Source: Tatumella terrea
GTDB taxonomy: Bacteria; Pseudomonadota; Gammaproteobacteria; Enterobacterales; Enterobacteriaceae
Direction of reading: 5' to 3'
Assembly (NCBI RefSeq): GCF_039523755.1
Contig: NZ_BAAAFX010000010.1
Span: 62,001-126,000, forward strand
DNA length: 64,000 bases
Below, in pieces: positions 51,791 to 59,922 of this stretch (within the stretch, counting starts at the first letter, position 1; every line of letters begins with the position of its first letter). The notes below the pieces were generated by a model that saw only the letters and a program-made list of their open reading frames with translations, did no database searches and was not told where the DNA came from. The position numbers were made by a program, and so were the translations under genes.

Positions 51791-54487
51791 ATGACTGATG
51801 TAACTGTAAAATCGTTAGCTGCAGAAATACAGACCCCTGTCGATCGTCTTGTACAGCAACTGGCTGATGCAGGGATTTCCAAGTCTGAAAACGACTCTGT
51901 GACTGAGCAGGAAAAGCAACAGCTCCTGTCACATCTGAATCGTGAGCATGGTAATGCCGATTCAGGTAAACTGACTCTGCAACGCAAAACGCGTAGCACC
52001 TTGAATATTCCGGGCACCGGCGGTAAAAGTAAATCGGTGCAAATTGAAGTCCGCAAAAAGCGTACCTATGTGAAAGATGATGCCGAGGCAGAACGCCAGG
52101 CAGAAGCAGAAGCGCAGGCACAGCGTGAAGCGGAAGAGGCGGCACGCCGTGAGGCTGAAGAAGCAGCCAAACGCGAGGCCGAAGAAAAAGCGAAGCGTGA
52201 AGCCGAAGAAAAAGCTAAGCGTGAGGCAGACGAAAAAGCCAGACGTGAAGCTGCGGAAAAGACAAAAGTGACAAATCAACAAAACAACGATATGACCAAG
52301 GCAGCGCTGTCAGACAAAGCTCGCCGCGAAGCGGAAGCCGCTGAACTCAAGCGTAAGACCGAAGAAGAAGCCCGCCGTAAACTGGAAGAAGACGCGAAAC
52401 GTATCGCGGAAGAAGCCCGTCGTCTGGCCGAAGAGAAAGGCGAAGAGTGGCAGAAGCCGGTGGAAACTGAAGATTCTTCTGATTACCACGTGACGACCTC
52501 GACCCATGCCCGGCAGGCAGAAGACGAGAACGACCGTCAGGTTGAAGGTGGCCGTGGCCGTACCCGTACCGCGACGAAGAGCCCGCGTGCCAAAAAAGGC
52601 AACAAGCACTCCGAAGCGAAAACCGACCGTGAAGAAGCCCGTGCAGCCATCCGTGGCGGCAAAGGCGGTAAGCATCGTAAAGGCAGCGCACTGCAGCAGG
52701 GCTTTAACAAGCCGGCACAGGTCGTTAACCGCGATGTGGTTATCGGTGAAACGGTAACCGTTGCGGAACTGGCGAACAAAATGGCCGTTAAAGGCTCTCA
52801 GGTCATCAAAGCGATGATGAAAATGGGTGCGATGGCAACCATTAACCAGGTGATTGATCAGGAAACTGCGCAGCTGGTTGCTGAAGAGATGGGTCATAAA
52901 GTTATCCTGCGTCGTGAGAACGAGCTGGAAGAAGCGGTAATGAGCGACCGTGATCTGGGCGGGAACACCGAAGCGGAATCACGCGCGCCGGTAGTGACCA
53001 TCATGGGTCACGTTGACCACGGTAAAACCTCTCTGCTGGATTATATTCGTTCTGCGAAAATTGCCTCCGGTGAAGCGGGTGGTATTACCCAGCATATCGG
53101 TGCTTACCACGTTGAGACCGGTAACGGGATGATCACCTTCCTGGATACCCCGGGCCACGCCGCGTTTACCGCGATGCGTGCACGTGGTGCGCAGGCGACT
53201 GACATCGTTATCCTGGTCGTTGCTGCAGACGATGGTGTGATGCCTCAGACTATCGAAGCTATCCAGCACGCCAAAGCGGCTAACGTCCCTGTCGTGGTAG
53301 CAGTGAACAAGATCGATAAGCCGGAAGCCGATGCGGACCGTGTTAAGAACGAACTGACTCAGTACGGAATCATTCCGGAAGAGTGGGGCGGCGAAAACAT
53401 GTTCGTCAACGTTTCTGCGAAAGCCGGTACCGGTGTTGACGATCTGCTGCAGGCTATCCTGCTGCAGGCGGAAGTGCTGGAACTGAACGCAATACGCAGT
53501 GGCATGGCAAGCGGTGTTGTCATCGAATCTTTCCTGGACAAAGGACGTGGCCCTGTCGCGACCATCCTGGTCCGTGAAGGTACGCTGAACAAAGGCGATA
53601 TCGTCCTGTGCGGCTTCGAATATGGCCGTGTTCGTGCCATGCGTAACGAACTGGGTCAGGAAGTCCTGGAAGCCGGTCCGTCTATCCCTGTAGAAATCCT
53701 GGGTCTGTCAGGTGTGCCTGCAGCCGGTGATGAAGCGACAGTGGTACGTGACGAGAAGAAAGCCCGTGAAGTTGCACTGTACCGTCAGGGCAAATTCCGT
53801 GAAGTGAAACTGGCTCGTCAGCAGAAATCTAAACTGGAAAACATGTTTGCGAACATGAGCGAAGGTGATGTTTCTGAACTGAACATCGTTCTGAAAGCCG
53901 ACGTACAGGGTTCTGTGGAAGCTATCTCTGACTCTTTACTGAAACTGTCTACCGACGAAGTGAAAGTGAAGATTGTCGGTTCCGGTGTCGGTGGTATCAC
54001 CGAAACGGATGCTACGCTTGCCGCAGCGTCTAACGCTATCGTCCTGGGCTTCAACGTCCGTGCCGATGCGTCAGCCCGTCGTGTTATCGATGCTGAAAGT
54101 CTGGACCTGCGTTACTACTCCGTCATCTATCATCTGATTGACGAAGTTAAAGCCGCGATGAGCGGTATGCTGGCCCCTGAATACAAACAGCAGATTATCG
54201 GCCTGGCTGAAGTCCGTGATGTCTTCAAATCACCGAAATTTGGTGCGATTGCCGGTTGTATGGTGACCGAAGGTATCGTGAAACGTCACAACCCAATCCG
54301 TGTTCTGCGTGACAACGTGGTTATCTACGAAGGTGAGCTGGAATCTCTGCGCCGCTTCAAAGATGACGTTAACGAAGTCCGTAACGGTATGGAATGTGGT
54401 ATCGGTGTGAAGAACTATAATGATGTTCGCGCCGGCGATGCTATCGAAGTGTTTGAAATCATCGAGATCAAACGGACCATCGATTAA
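51791..54487 (+). CDS. infB: Translation initiation factor IF-2
   Basis: IF-2 is the GTPase that brings initiator tRNA to the 30S subunit. The 898 residues (890 in E. coli) have an N-terminal IF2_N domain, a long charged helix of repeated Arg/Glu/Ala blocks (about 95-157 and 176-225), a basic linker, the G domain with GHVDHGKT (406-413) and NKID, and the C-terminal tRNA-binding domains. Internal in-frame starts for shorter forms are listed separately. It follows nusA after 18 bases. Confidence 0.98.
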   Translation: MTDVTVKSLAAEIQTPVDRLVQQLADAGISKSENDSVTEQEKQQLLSHLNREHGNADSGKLTLQRKTRSTLNIPGTGGKSKSVQIEVRKKRTYVKDDAEAERQAEAEAQAQREAEEAARREAEEAAKREAEEKAKREAEEKAKREADEKARREAAEKTKVTNQQNNDMTKAALSDKARREAEAAELKRKTEEEARRKLEEDAKRIAEEARRLAEEKGEEWQKPVETEDSSDYHVTTSTHARQAEDENDRQVEGGRGRTRTATKSPRAKKGNKHSEAKTDREEARAAIRGGKGGKHRKGSALQQGFNKPAQVVNRDVVIGETVTVAELANKMAVKGSQVIKAMMKMGAMATINQVIDQETAQLVAEEMGHKVILRRENELEEAVMSDRDLGGNTEAESRAPVVTIMGHVDHGKTSLLDYIRSAKIASGEAGGITQHIGAYHVETGNGMITFLDTPGHAAFTAMRARGAQATDIVILVVAADDGVMPQTIEAIQHAKAANVPVVVAVNKIDKPEADADRVKNELTQYGIIPEEWGGENMFVNVSAKAGTGVDDLLQAILLQAEVLELNAIRSGMASGVVIESFLDKGRGPVATILVREGTLNKGDIVLCGFEYGRVRAMRNELGQEVLEAGPSIPVEILGLSGVPAAGDEATVVRDEKKAREVALYRQGKFREVKLARQQKSKLENMFANMSEGDVSELNIVLKADVQGSVEAISDSLLKLSTDEVKVKIVGSGVGGITETDATLAAASNAIVLGFNVRADASARRVIDAESLDLRYYSVIYHLIDEVKAAMSGMLAPEYKQQIIGLAEVRDVFKSPKFGAIAGCMVTEGIVKRHNPIRVLRDNVVIYEGELESLRRFKDDVNEVRNGMECGIGVKNYNDVRAGDAIEVFEIIEIKRTID
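52268..52294 (+). other. Internal translation starts of infB (IF2 short forms)
   Basis: A GTG at codon 160 (52268) begins TNQQNNDMTK, and an ATG at codon 168 (52292) follows in frame. E. coli makes IF2-2 and IF2-3 from a GTG and an ATG at codons 158 and 165 in the matching sequence, so the short forms are probably conserved. Confidence 0.7.
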
Positions 54488-54510
54488 TCGTTATCGGATT
54501 ACGACGATTT

Positions 54511-54529
54511 GGGAGGCCGCTGGCCTCCC
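54511..54529 (+). other. Hairpin between infB and rbfA
   Basis: GGGAGGCC and GGCCTCCC pair perfectly around a three-base loop. No proper T tract follows (GAATTATTT), so it may be a processing site or a weak terminator. Confidence 0.6.
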
Positions 54530-54555
54530 GAATTATTTGAGAGGAGCAAAATATT

Positions 54556-54960
54556 ATGGCAAAAGAATTCGGTCGTTCTCAGCGTGTGGCTCAGGAACTG
54601 CAAAAAGAAATTGCCCTGATCATTCAGCGTGAAATCAAAGATCCACGTCTCGGGATGATGGTCACTGTTTCCAGTGTCGAAGTCTCCCGGGATCTGGCCT
54701 ACGCCAAAGTCTTCGTGACCTTCCTGAATGATAAAGATGAAGATGCAGTAAAAACCGGCGTAAAAGCCCTGCAGGATGCGTCCGGCTTTATCCGGACACT
54801 GCTCGGCAAAGCCATGCGTCTGCGTATCGTGCCTGAACTGACATTCTTCTACGACAACTCCCTGGTTGAAGGGATGCGGATGTCTAACCTGGTCTCCAGC
54901 GTCGTCAAAAATGACAATGAACGTCGTGGTAATACTGCAGAAGAGAGCAAGGAGGACTGA
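54556..54960 (+). CDS. rbfA: Ribosome-binding factor A
   Basis: RbfA assists 16S rRNA maturation and cold adaptation. The 134 residues have the single KH-like fold with EFGRSQRVAQELQKEIALI and the DPRLGMMVTVSSVEVSRDL stretch. GAGGAGC precedes the ATG. Its stop overlaps the truB start (TGATG). Confidence 0.97.
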   Translation: MAKEFGRSQRVAQELQKEIALIIQREIKDPRLGMMVTVSSVEVSRDLAYAKVFVTFLNDKDEDAVKTGVKALQDASGFIRTLLGKAMRLRIVPELTFFYDNSLVEGMRMSNLVSSVVKNDNERRGNTAEESKED

Positions 54961-55901
54961 TGGGCCGTCCCCGTCGCCGTGGTCGTGATATACACGGGGT
55001 ACTGTTGCTGGATAAGCCCACCGGTATTTCCTCCAATGACCTGCTGCAGAAAGTAAAACGTATTTATAACGCCAATCGCGCCGGGCACACCGGTGCGCTT
55101 GATCCTCTGGCAACAGGGATGTTACCCATCTGCCTGGGGGAAGCGACTAAGTTTTCCCGTTATCTGCTGGACTCCGATAAGCGTTATCGGGTGATTGCCC
55201 GACTGGGCCAGCGGACAGATACGTCTGATGCCGATGGTAACGTGGTGGAAGAGCGTCCTGTGACTTTCACGGCAGAGGAACTCGCTCAGGCGCTGGAAAG
55301 TTTTCGCGGGGAGACGCAGCAAGTTCCTTCGATGTTTTCTGCACTGAAGCACCAGGGACGCCCGCTGTACGAATATGCCCGCCAGGGGATCACCGTCGAA
55401 CGCGAACCGCGTCCGATCACGGTGTACGAGTTACAGTTTATCCGTCATGACGGTGATGAACTGGAGCTGGAAATCCATTGCTCGAAAGGCACTTACATCC
55501 GGACCATTATCGATGATTTGGGTGAAAAGCTGGGCTGCGGGGCGCATGTCATTATGCTGCGTCGCGTGCAGGTCGCCCGTTATCCGATGGAGAACATGGT
55601 GACCCTGGAGCAGCTACAGGCTCTGGCAACGCCGGATGAGCAGGGGCAGGTCGATACCGCGCCGCTGGATGAATTACTGATGCCAATGGACAGCCCGGCC
55701 GCGGATTATCCGCTGGTTAACCTGCCGGAATCCGTCAGTCACTGGTTTAAACTGGGACAGCCGGTGCAGATAGCCGGTGCGCCTTCTGACGGGCTGGTGC
55801 GTGTCAGTGAAGGTGAGGCTAAAAAGTTCATCGGCATGGCAGAAATTGACGACCAGGGCCGTGTTGCACCGCGCCGGCTGGTCGTTGAAAATTTCGACTG
55901 A
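54960..55901 (+). CDS. truB: tRNA pseudouridine-55 synthase
   Basis: TruB makes pseudouridine 55 in the T loop of tRNAs. The 313 residues include the catalytic Asp48 in GHTGALDPLATGML and the KGTYIRTIIDDLG motif, plus a C-terminal PUA-like region. It is translationally coupled to rbfA. Confidence 0.97.
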   Translation: MGRPRRRGRDIHGVLLLDKPTGISSNDLLQKVKRIYNANRAGHTGALDPLATGMLPICLGEATKFSRYLLDSDKRYRVIARLGQRTDTSDADGNVVEERPVTFTAEELAQALESFRGETQQVPSMFSALKHQGRPLYEYARQGITVEREPRPITVYELQFIRHDGDELELEIHCSKGTYIRTIIDDLGEKLGCGAHVIMLRRVQVARYPMENMVTLEQLQALATPDEQGQVDTAPLDELLMPMDSPAADYPLVNLPESVSHWFKLGQPVQIAGAPSDGLVRVSEGEAKKFIGMAEIDDQGRVAPRRLVVENFD

Positions 55902-55906
55902 GTTAT

Positions 55907-55935
55907 TTGCACTCATCTCTGCCGCAGAGTAGAAT
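55907..55935 (+). promoter_or_regulatory. Promoter of rpsO
   Basis: TTGCAC (55907-55912), a 17-base spacer and TAGAAT (55930-55935), about 70 bases before the rpsO start and just after the truB stop, matching the placing of E. coli rpsO P1. Confidence 0.75.
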
Positions 55936-56006
55936 GGCGCGGCTTTAAAGTGGGAAGCTGAATTAGAGATCGGCGACCTGAAATCAAACATATACTGGAG
56001 TTTATT

Positions 56007-56276
56007 ATGTCTCTAAGCGTAGAAGCTAAAGCAGAGATCGTTGCTAAATACGGTCGTGGTACTAATGACAGCGGTTCAACTGAAGTTCAGGTTGCTCTGC
56101 TGACTGCTCAGATCAATCACCTGCAGGGTCACTTCTCTGAGCACAAAAAAGATCACCACAGCCGTCGCGGTCTGCTGCGTATGGTTTCCCAGCGTCGTAA
56201 GCTGCTGGATTACCTGAAGCGTAAAGATGTTGCACGCTACACCAGCCTGATCGAAAGCCTGGGTCTGCGTCGCTAA
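56007..56276 (+). CDS. rpsO: 30S ribosomal protein S15
   Basis: S15 binds early to 16S rRNA and represses its own messenger through a leader pseudoknot in E. coli. The 89 residues match the family (DSGSTEVQVALLTAQINHLQ; HHSRRGLLRMVSQRRKLLDY). CTGGAG precedes the ATG. A terminator and then pnp follow. Confidence 0.98.
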   Translation: MSLSVEAKAEIVAKYGRGTNDSGSTEVQVALLTAQINHLQGHFSEHKKDHHSRRGLLRMVSQRRKLLDYLKRKDVARYTSLIESLGLRR

Positions 56277-56356
56277 GTCTGACGAATTTTTCCAGGGTCA
56301 GAACTATGCCTCGGTATCATTCTGTTTCCGGCGGAAAAATTTGAGCGAGTTTCGCG

Positions 56357-56386
56357 AAAAGGGGGCCTTTATGGCCCCTTTTTTTG
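56357..56386 (+). terminator. Rho-independent terminator of rpsO
   Basis: AAAAGGGGGCC and GGCCCCTTTTTTT form a stem with a TTTAT loop, 80 bases past rpsO. Confidence 0.88.
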
Positions 56387-56595
56387 GGTGACCGGCAGTA
56401 TTTCTGTTAAAACTCATGTATTGTTACTGTGAGTGATCTTTATTTGCACGATTCGCGCGGCTAATGAGAAACCTTATCCGCCCTGAGCACCGGGACGAGA
56501 GCTTTGTCATTAGTCGCGAGGATGCACAAAAGATCAAAACCAAGACTCAGACCGCCCGAACGTGGCGTCTGATAAAAAATTAAAGGATCTAAATT
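56387..56595 (+). promoter_or_regulatory. pnp leader region
   Basis: The 209 bases between the rpsO terminator and pnp should hold the pnp promoter and a leader that, in E. coli, is cut by RNase III and then autoregulated by polynucleotide phosphorylase; the small RNA PsrO (SraG) also maps here. One hairpin is visible: CAGACCGCC/GGCGTCTG at 56548-56571 with a bulged C. The RNase III site itself was not located. Confidence 0.5.
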
Positions 56596-58728
56596 TTGCT
56601 GAATCCGATTGTACGTAAATTCCAGTATGGCCAGCATACCGTCACTCTGGAAACCGGAATGATGGCTCGCCAGGCGAGCGGTGCTGTAATGGCTAGCATT
56701 GATGACACTTGTGTCTTCGTGACCGTCGTTGGTCAGAAAAAAGCGAAGCCAGGTCAGGACTTTTTCCCGTTAACCGTGAACTACCAGGAGCGTACTTACG
56801 CTGCCGGTCGTATCCCGGGAAGTTTCTTCCGTCGTGAAGGTCGTCCGAGTGAAGGTGAAACCCTGATCGCTCGTCTGATCGACCGTCCGGTACGTCCGCT
56901 GTTCCCTGAAGGTTTTGTTAACGAAGTCCAGGTCATTGCGACCGTGGTTTCCGTTAACCCACAGGTGAGCCCGGATATCGTTGCCATGATTGGTGCTTCT
57001 GCTGCACTGTCTCTGTCAGGCGTTCCTTTCAACGGCCCAATCGGTGCGGCACGTGTAGGTTATATCAATGACCAGTACGTTCTGAACCCGACCCGTGATG
57101 AAATGGCTGAATCCCGTCTGGATCTGGTCGTTGCAGGGACTGAGAATGCCGTACTGATGGTTGAATCAGAAGCGGACATCCTGAGCGAAGAGCAGATGCT
57201 GGGTGCGGTCGTGTTCGGTCACGAGCAGCAGCAGGTTGTTATCGAAAACATTAAATCTCTGGTGGCTGAAGCGGGCAAACCTCGCTGGGACTGGCAGCCA
57301 GAGCCGGCGAACGAATCGCTGAATGCGCGTATCGCTGCGCTGGCTGAAAGCCGTCTGAGCGATGCTTACCGCATCACTGAGAAGCAGGAACGTTACGAGC
57401 AGGTTAACCTGATCAAGAGCGAAACCACTGCCGCATTGCTGGCAGAAGACGAAACGCTGGATGAAGGCGAAATCAGTGATCTGCTGCACGCCATTGAGAA
57501 AGACGTTGTACGTGTTCGTATCCTGAACGGTGAACCACGTATCGATGGCCGTGAAAAAGATATGGTTCGTGGTCTGGATGTCCGTACCGGTGTTCTGCCA
57601 CGTACTCATGGCTCTGCGCTGTTTACCCGTGGTGAAACTCAGGCGCTGGTGACCGCGACCCTGGGTACCGCGCGTGATGCACAGAACCTGGACGAGCTGA
57701 TGGGTGAGAAGACCGACAGCTTCCTGTTCCACTACAACTTCCCTCCATATTCTGTCGGTGAGACAGGAATGGTCGGTTCGCCTAAGCGTCGTGAAATCGG
57801 TCACGGTCGTCTGGCGAAGCGTGGTGTTCTGGCTGTGATGCCAAAACAGGATGCCTTCCCGTACACCGTACGTGTTGTTTCTGAAATCACCGAATCAAAC
57901 GGTTCATCTTCAATGGCTTCTGTCTGTGGTGCTTCTCTGGCACTGATGGACGCCGGCGTTCCTATCAAAGCAGCCGTTGCCGGTATTGCGATGGGTCTGG
58001 TGAAAGAAGGTGATCGTTACGTGGTACTGTCCGATATCCTGGGTGACGAAGACCACCTGGGCGATATGGACTTTAAAGTTGCCGGTAGCCGTGAAGGTGT
58101 GACTGCACTGCAGATGGATATCAAGATTGAAGGTATCACCCGCGAAATTATGCAGGTTGCACTGAACCAGGCTAAGGGTGCGCGTCTGCACATCCTGGGC
58201 ACCATGGAACAGGCTATCAGCACGGCTCGTGTTGAAATTTCTGAATTCGCTCCGCGTATTCACACTATCCGTATTAACCCGGATAAGATCAAAGATGTCA
58301 TCGGTAAAGGTGGCTCTGTGATCCGTGCTCTGACCGAAGAGACCGGCACCACCATCGAAATCGAAGATGATGGTACCGTGAAAATCGCAGCAACGGACGG
58401 CGATAAAGCGAAAGAAGCGATTCGTCGTATCGAAGAAATCACCGCAGAAATCGAAGTGGGTCGTATCTATAACGGTAAAGTGACCCGTATCGTCGATTTC
58501 GGTGCTTTCGTTGCGATCGGTGGCGGTAAAGAAGGTCTGGTACATATTTCTCAGATCGCTGACAAGCGTGTTGAGAAAGTGACAGACTATCTGCAGATGG
58601 GTCAGGAAGTACCGGTCAAGGTACTGGAAGTCGACCGTCAGGGTCGTGTCCGCCTGAGCATCAAAGAAGCGGTTGAAAAACCACAGGCAGAAGAAAATAC
58701 CGCGGCGAACCCGGCTGACGCTGGTTAA
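56596..58728 (+). CDS. pnp: Polynucleotide phosphorylase
   Basis: PNPase degrades RNA 3' to 5' with phosphate and is part of the degradosome. The 710 residues contain two RNase PH domains (FFPLTVNYQERTYAAG; VLPRTHGSALFTRGETQALV), a KH domain (INPDKIKDVIGKGGSVIR) and an S1 domain (YNGKVTRIVDFGAFVAI). The start is TTG, after AAAGGATC, as in E. coli. Confidence 0.98.
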   Translation: MLNPIVRKFQYGQHTVTLETGMMARQASGAVMASIDDTCVFVTVVGQKKAKPGQDFFPLTVNYQERTYAAGRIPGSFFRREGRPSEGETLIARLIDRPVRPLFPEGFVNEVQVIATVVSVNPQVSPDIVAMIGASAALSLSGVPFNGPIGAARVGYINDQYVLNPTRDEMAESRLDLVVAGTENAVLMVESEADILSEEQMLGAVVFGHEQQQVVIENIKSLVAEAGKPRWDWQPEPANESLNARIAALAESRLSDAYRITEKQERYEQVNLIKSETTAALLAEDETLDEGEISDLLHAIEKDVVRVRILNGEPRIDGREKDMVRGLDVRTGVLPRTHGSALFTRGETQALVTATLGTARDAQNLDELMGEKTDSFLFHYNFPPYSVGETGMVGSPKRREIGHGRLAKRGVLAVMPKQDAFPYTVRVVSEITESNGSSSMASVCGASLALMDAGVPIKAAVAGIAMGLVKEGDRYVVLSDILGDEDHLGDMDFKVAGSREGVTALQMDIKIEGITREIMQVALNQAKGARLHILGTMEQAISTARVEISEFAPRIHTIRINPDKIKDVIGKGGSVIRALTEETGTTIEIEDDGTVKIAATDGDKAKEAIRRIEEITAEIEVGRIYNGKVTRIVDFGAFVAIGGGKEGLVHISQIADKRVEKVTDYLQMGQEVPVKVLEVDRQGRVRLSIKEAVEKPQAEENTAANPADAG

Positions 58729-58742
58729 TCGTCCGATGATTA

Positions 58743-58772
58743 TCCTTCTCTCTGAGTATTCAGGGAGAAGGA
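58743..58772 (+). other. Hairpin between pnp and nlpI
   Basis: TCCTTCTCTCTGA and TCAGGGAGAAGGA form a 13-pair stem with one G-T pair around GTAT. There is no T tract, so it is probably a 3'-end stabiliser that allows read-through into nlpI. Confidence 0.65.
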
Positions 58773-58859
58773 TTGATGTTATCGCGAGGGCAGGATTCCT
58801 TTGCACGGCAGGCGGATGAAAGGATATTCATCCTAATGTTTGTATTCGGGAGTGGGATA

Positions 58860-59747
58860 ATGAAGCCTTATTTGCGCTGGGGTTTTGTTGCAGCAGCTTT
58901 AGTGCTTGCAGGATGCAGCAGCTCTGACAACTGGCGTCAGAATGAAGTTCTTGCCGTCCCTTTGCAACCCACATTGCAACAGGAAGTGATTCTGGCAAGG
59001 ATGGAACAAATACTTGCCAGTCGTGCCCTTACAGATGATGAACGCGCACAGCTTTTATATGAGCGCGGAGTGTTGTATGATAGTCTTGGTTTGCGGGCAC
59101 TCGCACGGAACGATTTTTCCCATGCGTTGTCTATAAGACCAGATATGCCGGAAGTGTTTAACTATCTCGGCATATATTTAACGCAGGCAGGTAATTTTGA
59201 TTCTGCCTATGAAGCGTTTGATTCTGTACTAGAGCTTGATCCAACTTACAATTATGCGCATTTAAATCGAGGTATCGCCCTCTACTACGGTGGACGATAC
59301 AAGTTAGCGCAAGATGATCTGCTGGCGTTTTATCAAGACGATCCTAATGATCCGTTTCGTGCGCTTTGGCTCTATCTCGCAGAACGTGAGATAGATGCTA
59401 AAAAAGCGAAAGTCGCGCTCAGACAGCGTTATGACTCTGCGAATAAAGATCAATGGGGATGGAATATTGTCGAGTTCTACCTGGGCGATATCAGTGAGAA
59501 AACACTGATGCAACGACTACAGGCAGATGCAACGGATAACACCTCGCTCGCTGAACATCTCAGTGAAACCAACTTCTATTTAGGTAAGTACTACCTAAGT
59601 CTGGGGGAGAAGGACAACGCAGAAGCGTTGTTCAAACTGGCGGTTGCCAACAATGTGAATAACTTTGTTGAACACCGATATGCATTGTTGGAACTGGCAG
59701 AACTTGGCCAGGCACAAGACGACCTATCAGAATCTGACCAGCAATAG
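58860..59747 (+). CDS. nlpI: Outer-membrane lipoprotein NlpI
   Basis: NlpI is a TPR lipoprotein that scaffolds peptidoglycan hydrolases and helps the protease Prc degrade MepS. The start at 58860 gives MKPYLRWGFV and the lipobox LAGC with Cys19; the longer frame from 58773 is rejected. The 295 residues include several TPR helices (LYERGVLYDSLGLRALARND; PEVFNYLGIYLTQAGNFDSA). Confidence 0.97.
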   Translation: MKPYLRWGFVAAALVLAGCSSSDNWRQNEVLAVPLQPTLQQEVILARMEQILASRALTDDERAQLLYERGVLYDSLGLRALARNDFSHALSIRPDMPEVFNYLGIYLTQAGNFDSAYEAFDSVLELDPTYNYAHLNRGIALYYGGRYKLAQDDLLAFYQDDPNDPFRALWLYLAEREIDAKKAKVALRQRYDSANKDQWGWNIVEFYLGDISEKTLMQRLQADATDNTSLAEHLSETNFYLGKYYLSLGEKDNAEALFKLAVANNVNNFVEHRYALLELAELGQAQDDLSESDQQ

Positions 59748-59849
59748 CTGACGAAAATTGACACCCTTTTTTTATTTCCTGTCATCCTTCGGGGTGAGGG
59801 GTGTTTTATTCGTCAAAAACTTCTAATTTGAGCCGGTTCACACTTTTCA

Positions 59850-59906
59850 ATGAAAATAACTGAAAGTTTTCATGACGAGTTATGTAGACTGGCCGCCGTA
59901 ATCTAA
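59850..59906 (+). CDS. yrbN: YrbN-like leader peptide upstream of deaD
   Basis: A short frame encodes MKITESFHDELCRLAAVI (18 residues). It resembles the small YrbN peptide annotated in the same place in E. coli, recalled as about 26 residues, though that comparison is from memory. Its TAA stop overlaps the AAGAGG ribosome-binding site of deaD, so ribosomes ending here could feed or block deaD initiation. No strong ribosome-binding site precedes it. Confidence 0.65.
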   Translation: MKITESFHDELCRLAAVI

Positions 59907-59922
59907 GAGGCACGTGTACTAC

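Noticed and set aside
57910..58806. 298-codon frame antisense to pnp
   Set aside because: A shadow of the codon-biased pnp gene; the composition (many Phe, Asp and Thr) is that of a reversed ribosomal-type gene.
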